From Acidovorax sp. YS12 (lineage in GTDB: Bacteria; Pseudomonadota; Gammaproteobacteria; Burkholderiales; Burkholderiaceae_C): DNA of 64,000 bases. The translations under genes and the position numbers were made by a program. Shown here piece after piece: positions 27,827-36,236 of this stretch; position 1 is the first letter of the stretch, and every line of letters begins with the position of its first letter. The notes beneath the pieces are model-generated. The model was given only the letters and a program-made list of their open reading frames with translations, was not told the origin of the DNA and searched no databases. The stretch is taken from NCBI GenBank assembly GCA_021496925.1, contig CP053915.1, forward strand, positions 3,561,501 through 3,625,500, written 5' to 3'.

Positions 27827-27855
27827 CAAAGAAGAATAATTCCTATTTGTAATTA
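27827..27855 (+). promoter_or_regulatory. Possible Fur site / promoter region of PepSY operon
   Basis: An AT-rich island (GAATAATTCCTATTTGTAAT) in otherwise GC-rich DNA, about 90 bp before the PepSY gene. It is roughly Fur-like, but the match is much weaker than those at 20373 and 58646. Confidence 0.3.
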
Positions 27856-27944
27856 AAATCGCGTTCTCCCCTTTTCTGCTTCTCCGCTTCATCCAGCCCC
27901 TTGCGGGCGCAGCCCGCGGCGCCCGCCGTTCCTCCCGCTTTCCC

Positions 27945-29084
27945 ATGCTCAGCCCCACCGCCCTGCGCCGCTGGTCCTGGACCCACAAGTGGTCCAGCCT
28001 GGTCTGCACCGTGTTCATGCTGCTGCTGTGCCTGACCGGCCTGCCGCTGATCTTCCACCACGAGATCGGGCACCTGCTCGGCACCGAGGTGGAGGCGCCC
28101 GCGCTGCCCGCCGAACAGGCGCGGCGCACGGCCTCGATCGACGCCATCATGGCGGCGGCGCAGGCGCGCTTTCCCGAGCGCGTGGTGCAGTTCATGTCGC
28201 AGTCGGACGACGATCCGCGCGTGTGGTTCGCCACCCTCACGCCCACGCCGGCGCCCACGGACGACTTCAAGTCCATTGCCGTCGATGGCCGCACGGCGCA
28301 GGTGCTCTCGGACCGGCCCGTCAACGAGGGCTTCATGTGGACCATGCTGAAGCTGCACGTGGATCTGTTCGCGGGCCTGGCGGGCAAGCTCTTCCTCGGC
28401 CTGATGGGCTTGCTGCTGCTGGTGGCCATCGTCACCGGCGTGGTGCTGTACGCGCCCTTCATGCGTAAGCTCGCTTTCGGCGACGTGCGGCGCGGCAGGT
28501 CGCGCCGCATCCAGTGGCTCGACCTGCACAACCTGCTGGGCATCGCCACGCTGGTGTGGGCCTTCGTGGTCGGGGCCACCGGCATGGTCAACACCTGGGC
28601 CGACCTGATGGTCAAGTACTGGCAGTACGACAAGCTCAGCGCCCTGCTCGCGCCCTACCAGGGGCAGGCCACCGTGCCGGTGGCCGAGCGCGCCCCGCTG
28701 GCGCGGCTGCACGCGGCGGCGCAGCGCGAGGCGCCGGACATGAAGCTGTCGTTCATCGCCTTTCCCGGGACGGCGTTTTCCAGCCCGCACCACACCACCT
28801 TCTTCCTGCGCGGCACCACGCCGCTCACCGCGCGCCTGCTGCAGCCCGTGCTGGTGGATGCGCGCACCGCCGAGGTCACGGCCGCGCCGCACCTGCCGTG
28901 GTACCTCACGGCCTTGCTGGTCTCGCAGCCGCTGCACTTCGGCGACTACGGCGGCATGCCCATGAAGATCCTGTGGGCGCTGCTCGACATCGCCACCCTC
29001 ATCGTGCTGGGCAGCGGCCTGTACCTGTGGCTCGGGCGCGGCCGCGCCGCGCAGGCGGCGCAGGCCGGGGAGGGTCCGGCATGA
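27945..29084 (+). CDS. PepSY-domain inner-membrane protein (PiuB-like)
   Basis: A 379-aa PepSY_TM protein with four predicted membrane helices: a first one at about 20-40 (VCTVFMLLLCLTGLPLIF), a pair in the middle (about 145-170 and 195-220) and a last one near 335-360. The conserved N-terminal histidines in TGLPLIFHHEIGHLLG and a second THKW/LHVDLFAG region fit the family, some members of which reduce ferric siderophores at the inner membrane. It lies directly upstream of a 69-aa protein (ATGA overlap) and a TonB receptor (29328). This PepSY-receptor arrangement is common in iron loci, so it probably supports release of iron from the imported siderophore. Confidence 0.85.
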   Translation: MLSPTALRRWSWTHKWSSLVCTVFMLLLCLTGLPLIFHHEIGHLLGTEVEAPALPAEQARRTASIDAIMAAAQARFPERVVQFMSQSDDDPRVWFATLTPTPAPTDDFKSIAVDGRTAQVLSDRPVNEGFMWTMLKLHVDLFAGLAGKLFLGLMGLLLLVAIVTGVVLYAPFMRKLAFGDVRRGRSRRIQWLDLHNLLGIATLVWAFVVGATGMVNTWADLMVKYWQYDKLSALLAPYQGQATVPVAERAPLARLHAAAQREAPDMKLSFIAFPGTAFSSPHHTTFFLRGTTPLTARLLQPVLVDARTAEVTAAPHLPWYLTALLVSQPLHFGDYGGMPMKILWALLDIATLIVLGSGLYLWLGRGRAAQAAQAGEGPA

Positions 29085-29290
29085 GCCGCACGCCCTCCCC
29101 CTTCTGGCGCATGTGGGGCTGGCCCCTGACGCTGGGGCTGCTCACTGCCTCTGGCCTGGCCACCGCGCTCGTTTCCGACAACTGGGGCGACTGGTGGTCG
29201 TGGCTGGGCCTGGGCGTGCCCGTGGCCGTGATGGCCTGGTTCGGCCTGCGCCGCGCGCCGGCCGCCGCCCCGGACCGCGATCCCTCCTGA
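29081..29290 (+). CDS. Small membrane protein in TonB receptor operon
   Basis: 69 aa, starting at an ATG that overlaps the PepSY stop (ATGA). It has two hydrophobic segments (WGWPLTLGLLTASGLATALV, and about WWSWLGLGVPVAVMAWFGL) with a short polar turn NWGDW, then a charged tail. I do not recognise the family. Translational coupling and position between a PepSY gene and a TonB receptor imply a role in the same iron uptake route. Confidence 0.7.
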   Translation: MSRTPSPFWRMWGWPLTLGLLTASGLATALVSDNWGDWWSWLGLGVPVAVMAWFGLRRAPAAAPDRDPS

Positions 29291-29327
29291 CCCTGTTCCC
29301 GACCCATCGACCCCAAGGAAAGCCACC

Positions 29328-31532
29328 ATGCTCCACCGCAACCCCTCCCTCGCGCCCGTGGCGCTGGCCGCCGCCATGCTCGCCGCGCTGTGCATGCACG
29401 CCGCGCAGGCGCAGCAGGCGGGCAATGCTGGCGAAAAGGCCCTCGCCACCGTCACCGTGAACGCCAGCGCCGACGCTTCGGCCGAGGGCCTCTCGCCCGC
29501 CTACGCGGGCGGCCAGGTGGCACGCGGCGCGCGCGTGGGCATCCTGGGCACGCGCGACGCGATGGAGACGCCTTTCTCCACCATCGCCTACACCAACGAG
29601 TTCATCCAGGACCGCCATGCGCACAGCGTCGGCGACGTGCTGCAGAACGACCCCACGGTGCGCGTGGCGCGCGGCTTCGGCAATTTCCAGGAGTCGTACT
29701 TCATCCGCGGCTTCATCCTGGGCTCGGACGACGTGGCTTACAACGGCCTGTACAGCCTGCTGCCGCGCCAGTACATCGCCACGGAGCTGTTCGAGCGTGT
29801 CGAGGTGCTGCGCGGCGCCTCCACCTTCCTGAACGGTGCCAACCCCAGCGGCGGCGGGCTGGGCGGCTCCATCAACTTGCTGCCCAAGCGTGCGCCCAAC
29901 GAGCCGCTGTCGCGCGTGACGGCGGGCGTGGCCAGTGGCGGCCAGGCGCAACTGTCGGCCGACGTGGCGCGGCGCTTCGGCCCCGGCAACGCCACCGGCA
30001 TCCGCGTGAACGCCGCCGTGCGCAACGGCGGCTCAGCCATCGATGATGAAGACGCCAAGCTCGGCCTGCTGGCCGTGGGGCTGGACTGGCGCTCGCGCGA
30101 CGTGCGCCTGTCGGGCGATGTGGGCTGGCAGGACAACAAGCTGTCGCGCACCCGCACCAACGTGACCCTGGGCGGCACGCCCACGGCCGTGCCCGCCGCG
30201 CCGGACGGCAAGACCAACTGGGCCCAGCCCTGGAGCTACTCCAACGAGCGCGACCTGTTCGGCACGCTGCGCGGCGAGTGGGACATCAACGGCAGCATCA
30301 CCGCCTACGCCGCCGCCGGGGCCCGCCGCAGCGAGGAGGCGAACTCGCTGGCCAACCTCACGGTCAGCGACGCCGCCACTGGCGCGGGCACCACCTACCG
30401 CTTCGACAACGCGCGCAAGGACCGCGTCCTGACCGGCGAGGCCGGTCTGCGCGGCACGCTGCAGACGGGCGCCGTCAAGCACGCCTGGGTGCTGTCGGCC
30501 GCGAGTTTCTCGCTGGAGAAGGACAACGCCTACGTCATGGACTGGAAGAACACCCAGGCCACCAACCTCTACCGGCCCGTCTACGCCGGGCCGCAGCCGG
30601 CCTACAGCGCCGACGCGCTGTACGGCGGTGCGCTCTCCGATCCGCGCCTCACGGGCAAGGTGCGCATGTCCAGCGTCGCCATCGGCGACACCCTGTCGGT
30701 GTGGGGCGACCGCCTGCAGCTCACGCTCGGCCTGCGCCACCAAAGCATGGACATCGCCAACTACGCCTACGGCACCGCCGCGCTGACCGACCGCTACGAC
30801 CAGAGCCGCACCAGCCCGATGGTGGCCGTGCTCTACAGGCTTTCGCCCCAGTGGTCGGCCTACGCCAACTACGCCGAGGGCCTGAGCCAGGGCAAGACGG
30901 CGCCCTCCACCGCCGCCAACCGGGGCCAGATGCTGGCCCCCTACGTCGCCAAGCAGAAGGAAGTGGGCGTGAAGTGGGACGGCGGCCGCCTGGGCGGCAG
31001 CCTGGCGCTGTTCAGCACCGACAGCCCGCGCGCCTACGTCAACGCCGCCAACATCTTTTCCACCCAGGGCAAGGACCGCCACCAGGGCCTGGAGCTGGCC
31101 CTGCAGGGCGAGGCCGCCAGGGGCCTGCGCGTGCTCGGCGGCCTGACCTGGCTGGACGCCAAGCAGGTCGACACCGGATCGGCCGCCACCGACGGCCAGC
31201 GCGTCATCGGTGTGCCGGAGCTGCAGGCCAACCTGGGCGGCGAATGGGACGTGCCCGGCGTGCGGGGCCTGGCGCTCGACGCGCGCCTGGTGCACACCGG
31301 CGCCAGCTACGCCAACGCCGCCAACACCCTGAAAGTGCCCGGCTGGACGCGCCTGGACCTGGGCGCGCGCTACCTCACCGAGGTGCAGGGCCGCCTGGTC
31401 ACGCTGCGCCTGCGCCTGGACAACGCCACCAGCCGCAACTACTGGGCCTCGGTGGGCGGCTACCCTGGCTCGGGCTACCTGGTGGCGGGCACGCCGCGCA
31501 GCGTGAGCCTGACGGCCAGCGTCGATTTCTGA
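29328..31532 (+). CDS. TonB-dependent siderophore receptor (FcuA/FhuA type)
   Basis: A 734-aa outer-membrane receptor with a clear ribosome binding site (AAGGA, 29318-29322) and a signal peptide ending MHAAQAQ (about residue 28). The plug includes ETPFSTIAYTNEFIQDRHA and FGNFQESYFIRGFILGSDD, and the barrel ends in SLTASVDF. The plug style suits ferrichrome/ferrioxamine-type receptors. It forms an operon with PepSY and the 69-aa membrane protein. It is only distantly similar to the receptor at 20500, so a different ferric siderophore is probable. No siderophore synthesis gene is visible, so a xenosiderophore is plausible. Confidence 0.9.
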   Translation: MLHRNPSLAPVALAAAMLAALCMHAAQAQQAGNAGEKALATVTVNASADASAEGLSPAYAGGQVARGARVGILGTRDAMETPFSTIAYTNEFIQDRHAHSVGDVLQNDPTVRVARGFGNFQESYFIRGFILGSDDVAYNGLYSLLPRQYIATELFERVEVLRGASTFLNGANPSGGGLGGSINLLPKRAPNEPLSRVTAGVASGGQAQLSADVARRFGPGNATGIRVNAAVRNGGSAIDDEDAKLGLLAVGLDWRSRDVRLSGDVGWQDNKLSRTRTNVTLGGTPTAVPAAPDGKTNWAQPWSYSNERDLFGTLRGEWDINGSITAYAAAGARRSEEANSLANLTVSDAATGAGTTYRFDNARKDRVLTGEAGLRGTLQTGAVKHAWVLSAASFSLEKDNAYVMDWKNTQATNLYRPVYAGPQPAYSADALYGGALSDPRLTGKVRMSSVAIGDTLSVWGDRLQLTLGLRHQSMDIANYAYGTAALTDRYDQSRTSPMVAVLYRLSPQWSAYANYAEGLSQGKTAPSTAANRGQMLAPYVAKQKEVGVKWDGGRLGGSLALFSTDSPRAYVNAANIFSTQGKDRHQGLELALQGEAARGLRVLGGLTWLDAKQVDTGSAATDGQRVIGVPELQANLGGEWDVPGVRGLALDARLVHTGASYANAANTLKVPGWTRLDLGARYLTEVQGRLVTLRLRLDNATSRNYWASVGGYPGSGYLVAGTPRSVSLTASVDF

Positions 31533-31612
31533 ACCCGCAGGGCGCTGGCGAGGCGCCGCAGTTCGCGCGTTGCTCGACATTTCGGCGCGCGCTGCCGGGC
31601 ACCATCGGCGCC

Positions 31613-32551
31613 ATGACATTCGCATCGCACTCCGGTCGCGGCGTGGCCCTGGTGGCCCTCGCGGCCATCCTGTGGGGCACCACCGGCACGGCCCAGAGCC
31701 TGGGCGCCGGCGCCCTGTCGCCGTTCTGGGTCGGGGCGGCCCAATTAGTGGTGGCCAGCCTGTTCTTCGCCGTGGTGCAGGCCGTGGCGCGCGGCGCGGC
31801 GCCGCCCCGGCCCGCAGCCCAGCCCCGGCCGCATGTGCCGCCCGGGCTGTGGCTGCTGGCCTCGGCGGGCGTGGCGGGCTACAGCATCACGTTCTATGCC
31901 GGGGTGCGCCTGGCGGGCGTGGGCGTGGGCACGGCCGTGGCCATCGGCAGCAGCCCGATCTGGGCCGGGCTCATCCAGGCGCTGCTGCTGCGCGCGCCGC
32001 CGTCGCCGCTGTGGTGGCTGGGCACGGCCGTGAGCGTCGCCGGGGGCGTGGCCATGGTGCTGAGCAAGGGCACGGCGGTGGTGTTCTCGTGGACCGGGCT
32101 GGCCTTGTGCCTGGGGGCCGGGCTGTGGTACGCCAGCTATGCGCTGGTGAACAAGCGCCTGGTGGCCGCTTACGCGCCGGGCCAGGTGAACCAGCGCGTG
32201 TTCACCGGCGCGGCGCTGCTGGCCTGCCCGGTGGCGTGGGCGCTGGCCGGGGCGCCGCAGTGGAGCCCGGCGGCGCTCGCGGTGGTGGTGTACCTGGGCA
32301 CCGTCGTGTCTGGGCTGGCCTATGTGGCGTTCTCCCATGGGCTGCGCGGCATCTCGGGCGCCACCGGGGTGACGCTGACCCTGATCGAGCCCGTGGCGGC
32401 GTTCGCGTTGGCCGTGCTCATCGTGGGCGAGCACCAGCCGCTGGCGGCCTGGTGCGGCCTGGGCCTGGTCATGCTGGGGCTGGCGGGCGTGATCCGCGCG
32501 GAGTTGCGGCCCACGGCGTTTCGCGCGCCGCGCGAAAGCCCGGCGGCCTGA
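31613..32551 (+). CDS. EamA/DMT-family transporter
   Basis: A 312-aa inner-membrane protein with about ten transmembrane helices in two EamA repeats: the first opens VALVALAAILWGTTGTAQ, the second about WTGLALCLGAGLWYASYAL. The pattern LTLIEPVAAFALAVLIVGE near the C-terminus is the family's most conserved stretch. The ATG at 31613 was chosen over longer frames that overlap the receptor gene. Members export or import amino acids, nucleosides or other small metabolites, and no substrate can be read here. It starts 80 bp after the receptor stop, so co-transcription with the iron genes is possible but unproven. Confidence 0.85.
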   Translation: MTFASHSGRGVALVALAAILWGTTGTAQSLGAGALSPFWVGAAQLVVASLFFAVVQAVARGAAPPRPAAQPRPHVPPGLWLLASAGVAGYSITFYAGVRLAGVGVGTAVAIGSSPIWAGLIQALLLRAPPSPLWWLGTAVSVAGGVAMVLSKGTAVVFSWTGLALCLGAGLWYASYALVNKRLVAAYAPGQVNQRVFTGAALLACPVAWALAGAPQWSPAALAVVVYLGTVVSGLAYVAFSHGLRGISGATGVTLTLIEPVAAFALAVLIVGEHQPLAAWCGLGLVMLGLAGVIRAELRPTAFRAPRESPAA

Positions 32552-32598
32552 GCGGCCGGGGCCTGTAAGAATGCGCTTTTGCCCCCACCTGGCCTGCC

Positions 32599-33459
32599 AT
32601 GCACGACCTGTCCTTTCCCTCCCATCGCGGCTGCGCGCTGTGCGCGGCCAAGGCGTCGCCCTGGAACGCGCGGCGCGGCTTCCTGCTGGCGGCGGGGGCG
32701 GCCGTGGCGGGCCCCGCGCTGGCGCAGGTGGATGTGGGCAATGCCTCCAGCATGCGCCGCCTGGTGCCGGCCGAGTCGCTGGAGCGCTCGGCCGTGCAGC
32801 AGTACGCGCAGATGCTGGCGCAGGCCCGCGCCCAGGGCGCGCTGGCAGCCGACGGCAACCCGCAGCTGGCGCGGCTGCGCGCCATCGCGCGGCGCCTCAT
32901 CCCGTTCGCCGCGCCGTGGAACGAGCGCGCGCGCCAGTGGCACTGGGAGGTCAACCTGATTGGCAGCAAGCAGATCAACGCCTTCTGCATGCCCGGCGGC
33001 AAGATCGCGTTCTTCACCGGCATCCTCGACCAGCTCCGGCTGACCGACGACGAGACCGCCATGGTCATGGGCCACGAGATGGCCCACGCGCTGCGCGAGC
33101 ACGCGCGCGAGCGCCTGGCCAAGACGCAGGCCACGGGCATCGGCCTGTCGCTGGGGGCCAAGCTGCTGGGCCTGGGCGACCTGGGGAACACGGCGGCCAA
33201 CCTGGGCACGCAACTGCTGTCGCTGAAGTTCAGCCGCTCCGACGAGACGGAGGCCGACCTCGTCGGCCTGGAGCTGGCCGCGCGCGCCGGCTTCGACCCG
33301 CAGGCCGCGGTGCGCCTGTGGCAGAAGATGGGCCAGGCCACCGGGGGCAGCGGCGGCATCGCCTTCCTGTCCACCCACCCGTCGGGGCCGGAGCGCATCC
33401 GCGAGCTGCAGCAGAACGTGCCCAAGGTGCAGGGGCTGTACCAGCAGTCGCGGCGTTGA
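32599..33459 (+). CDS. M48-family metalloprotease
   Basis: A 286-aa protein. A hydrophobic signal segment follows a twin Arg (RRGFLLAAGAAVAGPALAQ, about residues 25-43), so it is exported, possibly by Tat. The zinc site is HEMAH (His159, Glu160, His163), with the third ligand Glu218 in DETEADLVG, which is the LoiP/BepA-like M48C arrangement. NAFCMPGGKIAFFTGIL is the conserved substrate strand. These proteases act on periplasmic or outer-membrane substrates in quality control. The start was chosen because it gives the export signal. It is convergent with the GntR regulator gene; a dispersed repeat lies between the two stop codons. Confidence 0.9.
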   Translation: MHDLSFPSHRGCALCAAKASPWNARRGFLLAAGAAVAGPALAQVDVGNASSMRRLVPAESLERSAVQQYAQMLAQARAQGALAADGNPQLARLRAIARRLIPFAAPWNERARQWHWEVNLIGSKQINAFCMPGGKIAFFTGILDQLRLTDDETAMVMGHEMAHALREHARERLAKTQATGIGLSLGAKLLGLGDLGNTAANLGTQLLSLKFSRSDETEADLVGLELAARAGFDPQAAVRLWQKMGQATGGSGGIAFLSTHPSGPERIRELQQNVPKVQGLYQQSRR

Positions 33460-33462
33460 GGG

Positions 33463-33508
33463 CTAAATCGGCCTTAAACCGTTTCTAGTCAAGCGCTGGC
33501 AGCTATTG
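33463..33508 (+). repeat. Dispersed 3'-end repeat copy
   Basis: GGCCTTAAACCGTTTCTAGT then CAAGCGCTGGCAGCTATTGA, filling the gap between the convergent M48 and gntR stop codons. Confidence 0.6.
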
Positions 33509-33510
33509 AT

Positions 33511-34242
33511 TCAGGAGCTGACCCGCCCGCCGCTGCCGGGCAGCGAGACGCGCCCGGCGCGCAGCGCCTCGATGAGCAGGTCGGGCGTGGTGCGGATGTG
33601 CGCCTCCAGCGCCAGCGCGGCGCGCGCGTCCTGCCCGGCCAGGGCGTAGTGGAAGATTTCGGTGTGCTCGGCGTGCACGTCGCGCACGGCGCCGGGCAGC
33701 GCCATGGCGAAGCCGCGGTAGCGCTCGGTGTGGCGCGAGAGCTGGCGCAGCACGCGCAGCGTCCAGGGCGAGTCGTGGCCCGACAGCAGCGCCTCGTGGA
33801 AGCGCACGTTGAGCTGCTCCCACAGCCGCCGCCGCCCGGGCGCGATGGGCTCCTCTGCCGAGATGGCGGCGTAGGCCTGCTCCACGCGCTGGCGCCACTG
33901 CGCCCCGCCCGCGCGGATCGACAGGCGCAGCGCCGTGGTCTCGATCTGCACGCGCAGGCTGGTGATGTCCTCCAGGTCCTCGGTGGCGATGGGCGCCACG
34001 CGAAAGCCGCGCTGCCCCTCGGTCACCACCAGCGCGTCGCTCGCCAGGCGCGTGATGGCCTCGCGCAGCGTGCCGGCGCTCACGCCGTAGCGCGCCTTGA
34101 GGTGTTCCACGCGCAGCTTCTCGCCGGGCACGAGCTGGCCCGTCACGATGTCGTCGCGCAGCTGCGCGTAGGCGTGCTCGATCAGCGTGCGTGCCGATGG
34201 CACGGGGGTGTCGATGGCACACAGGGCGCTGCGCTTGGCCAT
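33511..34242 (-). CDS. aphS: GntR-family (FCD) repressor, AphS-like
   Basis: A 243-aa regulator. The N-terminal winged helix (about 18-85) includes LRDDIVTGQLVPGEKLRVEH and GVSAGTLREAITRL; the C-terminal FCD ligand domain (about 95-230) has the metal/ligand His residues in VRFHEALL and AHIRTTPD. It sits immediately downstream of the sigma54 activator gene with no gap (TGA followed by ATG), so the two are co-transcribed. In Comamonas testosteroni a GntR protein, AphS, next to AphR represses phenol hydroxylase genes; this matches in position and family. The effector is unproven. Confidence 0.85.
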   Translation of the reverse strand: MAKRSALCAIDTPVPSARTLIEHAYAQLRDDIVTGQLVPGEKLRVEHLKARYGVSAGTLREAITRLASDALVVTEGQRGFRVAPIATEDLEDITSLRVQIETTALRLSIRAGGAQWRQRVEQAYAAISAEEPIAPGRRRLWEQLNVRFHEALLSGHDSPWTLRVLRQLSRHTERYRGFAMALPGAVRDVHAEHTEIFHYALAGQDARAALALEAHIRTTPDLLIEALRAGRVSLPGSGGRVSS

Positions 34243-35952
34243 TCAAATGTCCCCTCTTATCTTGTTCAGCCGGTAGCTCAGCTGCGGGCGCGTCAGCCCC
34301 AGCAGGCGCGCGGCGGCGGCCAGGTTGCCGTGGCTGCGCTCCACGGCGGCCTCGATCAGGTGGGTCTCCAGCGCCTGCAGGTCGAGCCGCTCGCCCAGCA
34401 GGCGCTCCACCAGCGCCGCGTCGCAGGCCGGGGCGCGCGCTTCGCCCAGGCGGCCCGAGGCCTGCAGCGTGTGCGCCGGCCCGGTGGCTGGGGCCGCGTC
34501 GGGGAACAGGTGCGCCGCGTCCACGGGCTGGCCCGGGTCGGCCAGGATCACGCCGCGCTCGATCAGGTTCTCCATCTCGCGCACGTTGCCCGGCCAGGCG
34601 TACTGGCGCAGCGCGTGCAGCGCGCGGTCGGTGAAGCCGCCGACGTGCTTGTCGTGCAGCGTGGCGAAGCGCTGCAGCAGGTGCTGCGCGAAGGGCTCGA
34701 TGTCGTCCACGCGCTCGCGCAGCGGCGGAATGCGGATGGGGTAGACGTTGAGGCGGTAGTACAGGTCCTGGCGGAAGCGCCCGGCGCGCACCGCGTCCAG
34801 CAGATCGACGTGCGTGGCGGCCACCAGGCGCACGTCCACCTGGCGCGGCTGGGTGGCGCCCAGGCGCTCCACCTGGCCGTCCTGCAGCACGCGCAGCAGC
34901 TTGGCCTGCGCCGGCAGCGGCAGCTCGCCCAGCTCGTCGAGGAACAGCGTGCCGCCGTGCGCGCGCTCGAAGCGCCCGGCGCGCGCCGCGTCGGCGCCGG
35001 TGTAGGCGCCTTTCTCGGTGCCGAACAGTTCCGACTCCACCAGGCTGCCCGGCAGCGCCGCGCAGTTCACCGCCACGAAGGGCTTGGCGGCGCGCGGGCT
35101 CAAGGCGTGCAGGGCGCGCGCGAAGCGCTCCTTGCCCACGCCGGTCTCGCCCGTGAGCAGCACCGTGACCTGCGTGCCCGCCGCCTTGCGCAGCAGCTGC
35201 GTGGCGGCGGTGAAGCCGGGCGAGCGGCCGATCAGGGGGCCGAGCGCGTCGGCCGGCGGCTCGGGCTGGTCCTCGGCCGCGATGGCCGCGGGCCAGGCGG
35301 GCAGGGCGCGCGGGCCGCCGGGGAGCGCCTGCGCGTGCGCCAGGGCCTCGGGGGCGTAGTCGCTGGCCAGCTGCGCGCCGTCGGGCCAGTCCTGCACCGG
35401 CCGGCCCTCGATGCGGCAGTGCGCGTGGCCGCAGGCGGCGCACTGCACCTCCTTGTAGAGCACGGTGCGGCCCATGAAGCCGCTGGTGTAGCCCGAGGCG
35501 TAGCCCAGCAGCGTCCAGCACACCGGGGCGCTCTGCGGGCCGAAGTCGCGCACATGCGTCTCCACCTCCCACGAATGCTGCCAGCGGAAGATGCCGTGGA
35601 AGTGGCCCTGCCCGGCGTCCAGCTCCAGCTTTTCGGGCGTGACCTGCACGGCCCCCTGCAGCATGTGCAGTTGCGGGCCGACGCTGAACATGGCGAAGGT
35701 GTCGGCGCTGGGGCGCAGCTGGCGCGCCAGCGCCGCGTCGCGCTCGCCCGATGCGTAGCCCACGCGCAGCAGCAGGCGGCGCGCGCCCGTGGGGCCGAGG
35801 GTGTGCATCAGCTCGCGGCGCAGGATGCCCAGCGAGGCCGCGTGCAGCAGCACCATGCGCTGGCCCGCCAGCCAGATGCGGCCGTCCGCCGCGGAGAACT
35901 GGATCTGGCGCCGCAGGTCGGCGTCCGAAGGCAAGGCGGGGAGGGCGGGCAT
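34243..35952 (-). CDS. dmpR: Sigma54-dependent phenol-responsive activator, XylR/DmpR/AphR type
   Basis: A 569-aa NtrC-type activator. The XylR_N plus V4R aromatic sensor (about 10-190) includes WTLLGYASGYTSGFMGR and the Cys cluster CAACGHAHC. An AAA+ domain (about 235-470) has Walker A GETGVGKE (about 266), the sigma54-contact loop GAYTGA (about 314; Tyr in place of the usual Phe, as in many XylR relatives) and Walker B GGTLFLDELGE. A Fis-type HTH is at the C-terminus (about 525-565). I chose the ATG at 35952 rather than the longer frame because the upstream residues are basic and lie in the divergent control region. Phenol binding should derepress the ATPase to activate the -24/-12 promoter before dmpK, 285 bp away. 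Confidence 0.93.
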   Translation of the reverse strand: MPALPALPSDADLRRQIQFSAADGRIWLAGQRMVLLHAASLGILRRELMHTLGPTGARRLLLRVGYASGERDAALARQLRPSADTFAMFSVGPQLHMLQGAVQVTPEKLELDAGQGHFHGIFRWQHSWEVETHVRDFGPQSAPVCWTLLGYASGYTSGFMGRTVLYKEVQCAACGHAHCRIEGRPVQDWPDGAQLASDYAPEALAHAQALPGGPRALPAWPAAIAAEDQPEPPADALGPLIGRSPGFTAATQLLRKAAGTQVTVLLTGETGVGKERFARALHALSPRAAKPFVAVNCAALPGSLVESELFGTEKGAYTGADAARAGRFERAHGGTLFLDELGELPLPAQAKLLRVLQDGQVERLGATQPRQVDVRLVAATHVDLLDAVRAGRFRQDLYYRLNVYPIRIPPLRERVDDIEPFAQHLLQRFATLHDKHVGGFTDRALHALRQYAWPGNVREMENLIERGVILADPGQPVDAAHLFPDAAPATGPAHTLQASGRLGEARAPACDAALVERLLGERLDLQALETHLIEAAVERSHGNLAAAARLLGLTRPQLSYRLNKIRGDI

Positions 35953-36040
35953 GTGCTGAATTATCGATAAATGACGATGGCACGCCCATTGGGGAAATCG
36001 CGCGTGCAACTGCCGTGCGTGACGTTTACGGCACAGGAAT

Positions 36041-36096
36041 TTCACCAAATGGTGAATTCTGCCGCATCAAGTGGTGTGCAAATCGTCAAGTTGCAC
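36041..36096 (+). promoter_or_regulatory. Two dyads: probable activator (UAS) or repressor sites
   Basis: TTCACCAAATGGTGAA (36041-36056) is a perfect 6-bp inverted repeat; GTGCAA-N9-TTGCAC (36076-36096) is a second. Their centres are about 37 bp apart and roughly 150-190 bp upstream of the predicted start, the placement used by XylR/DmpR enhancer sites. The ACCA/TGGT core also suits a GntR operator. The rest of the 285-bp divergent region is AT-rich (36145-36195) and could hold an IHF bend. Confidence 0.5.
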
Positions 36097-36209
36097 CGCA
36101 ACATGGGCCAGATGCGCCGCCGCGCCGGGCCCGTCAAACGAGCCAAAGCCGCAAGAAATTTAGGGGTTTACCCGAAATTATCGAGATTTTTGCGCTTGGC
36201 ACAGCGGGC

Positions 36210-36225
36210 TGGCACAGGCCCTGCA
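36210..36225 (+). promoter_or_regulatory. Sigma54 (-24/-12) promoter of phenol hydroxylase operon
   Basis: TGGCACAGGCCCTGCA has GG and GC elements separated by exactly 10 bases, a near-perfect match to the RpoN consensus. The predicted transcription start, about 12 bases past the GC, coincides with the dmpK ATG at 36237. A divergent XylR-type activator supports the call. Confidence 0.85.
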
Positions 36226-36236
36226 TAGACCGGGGC

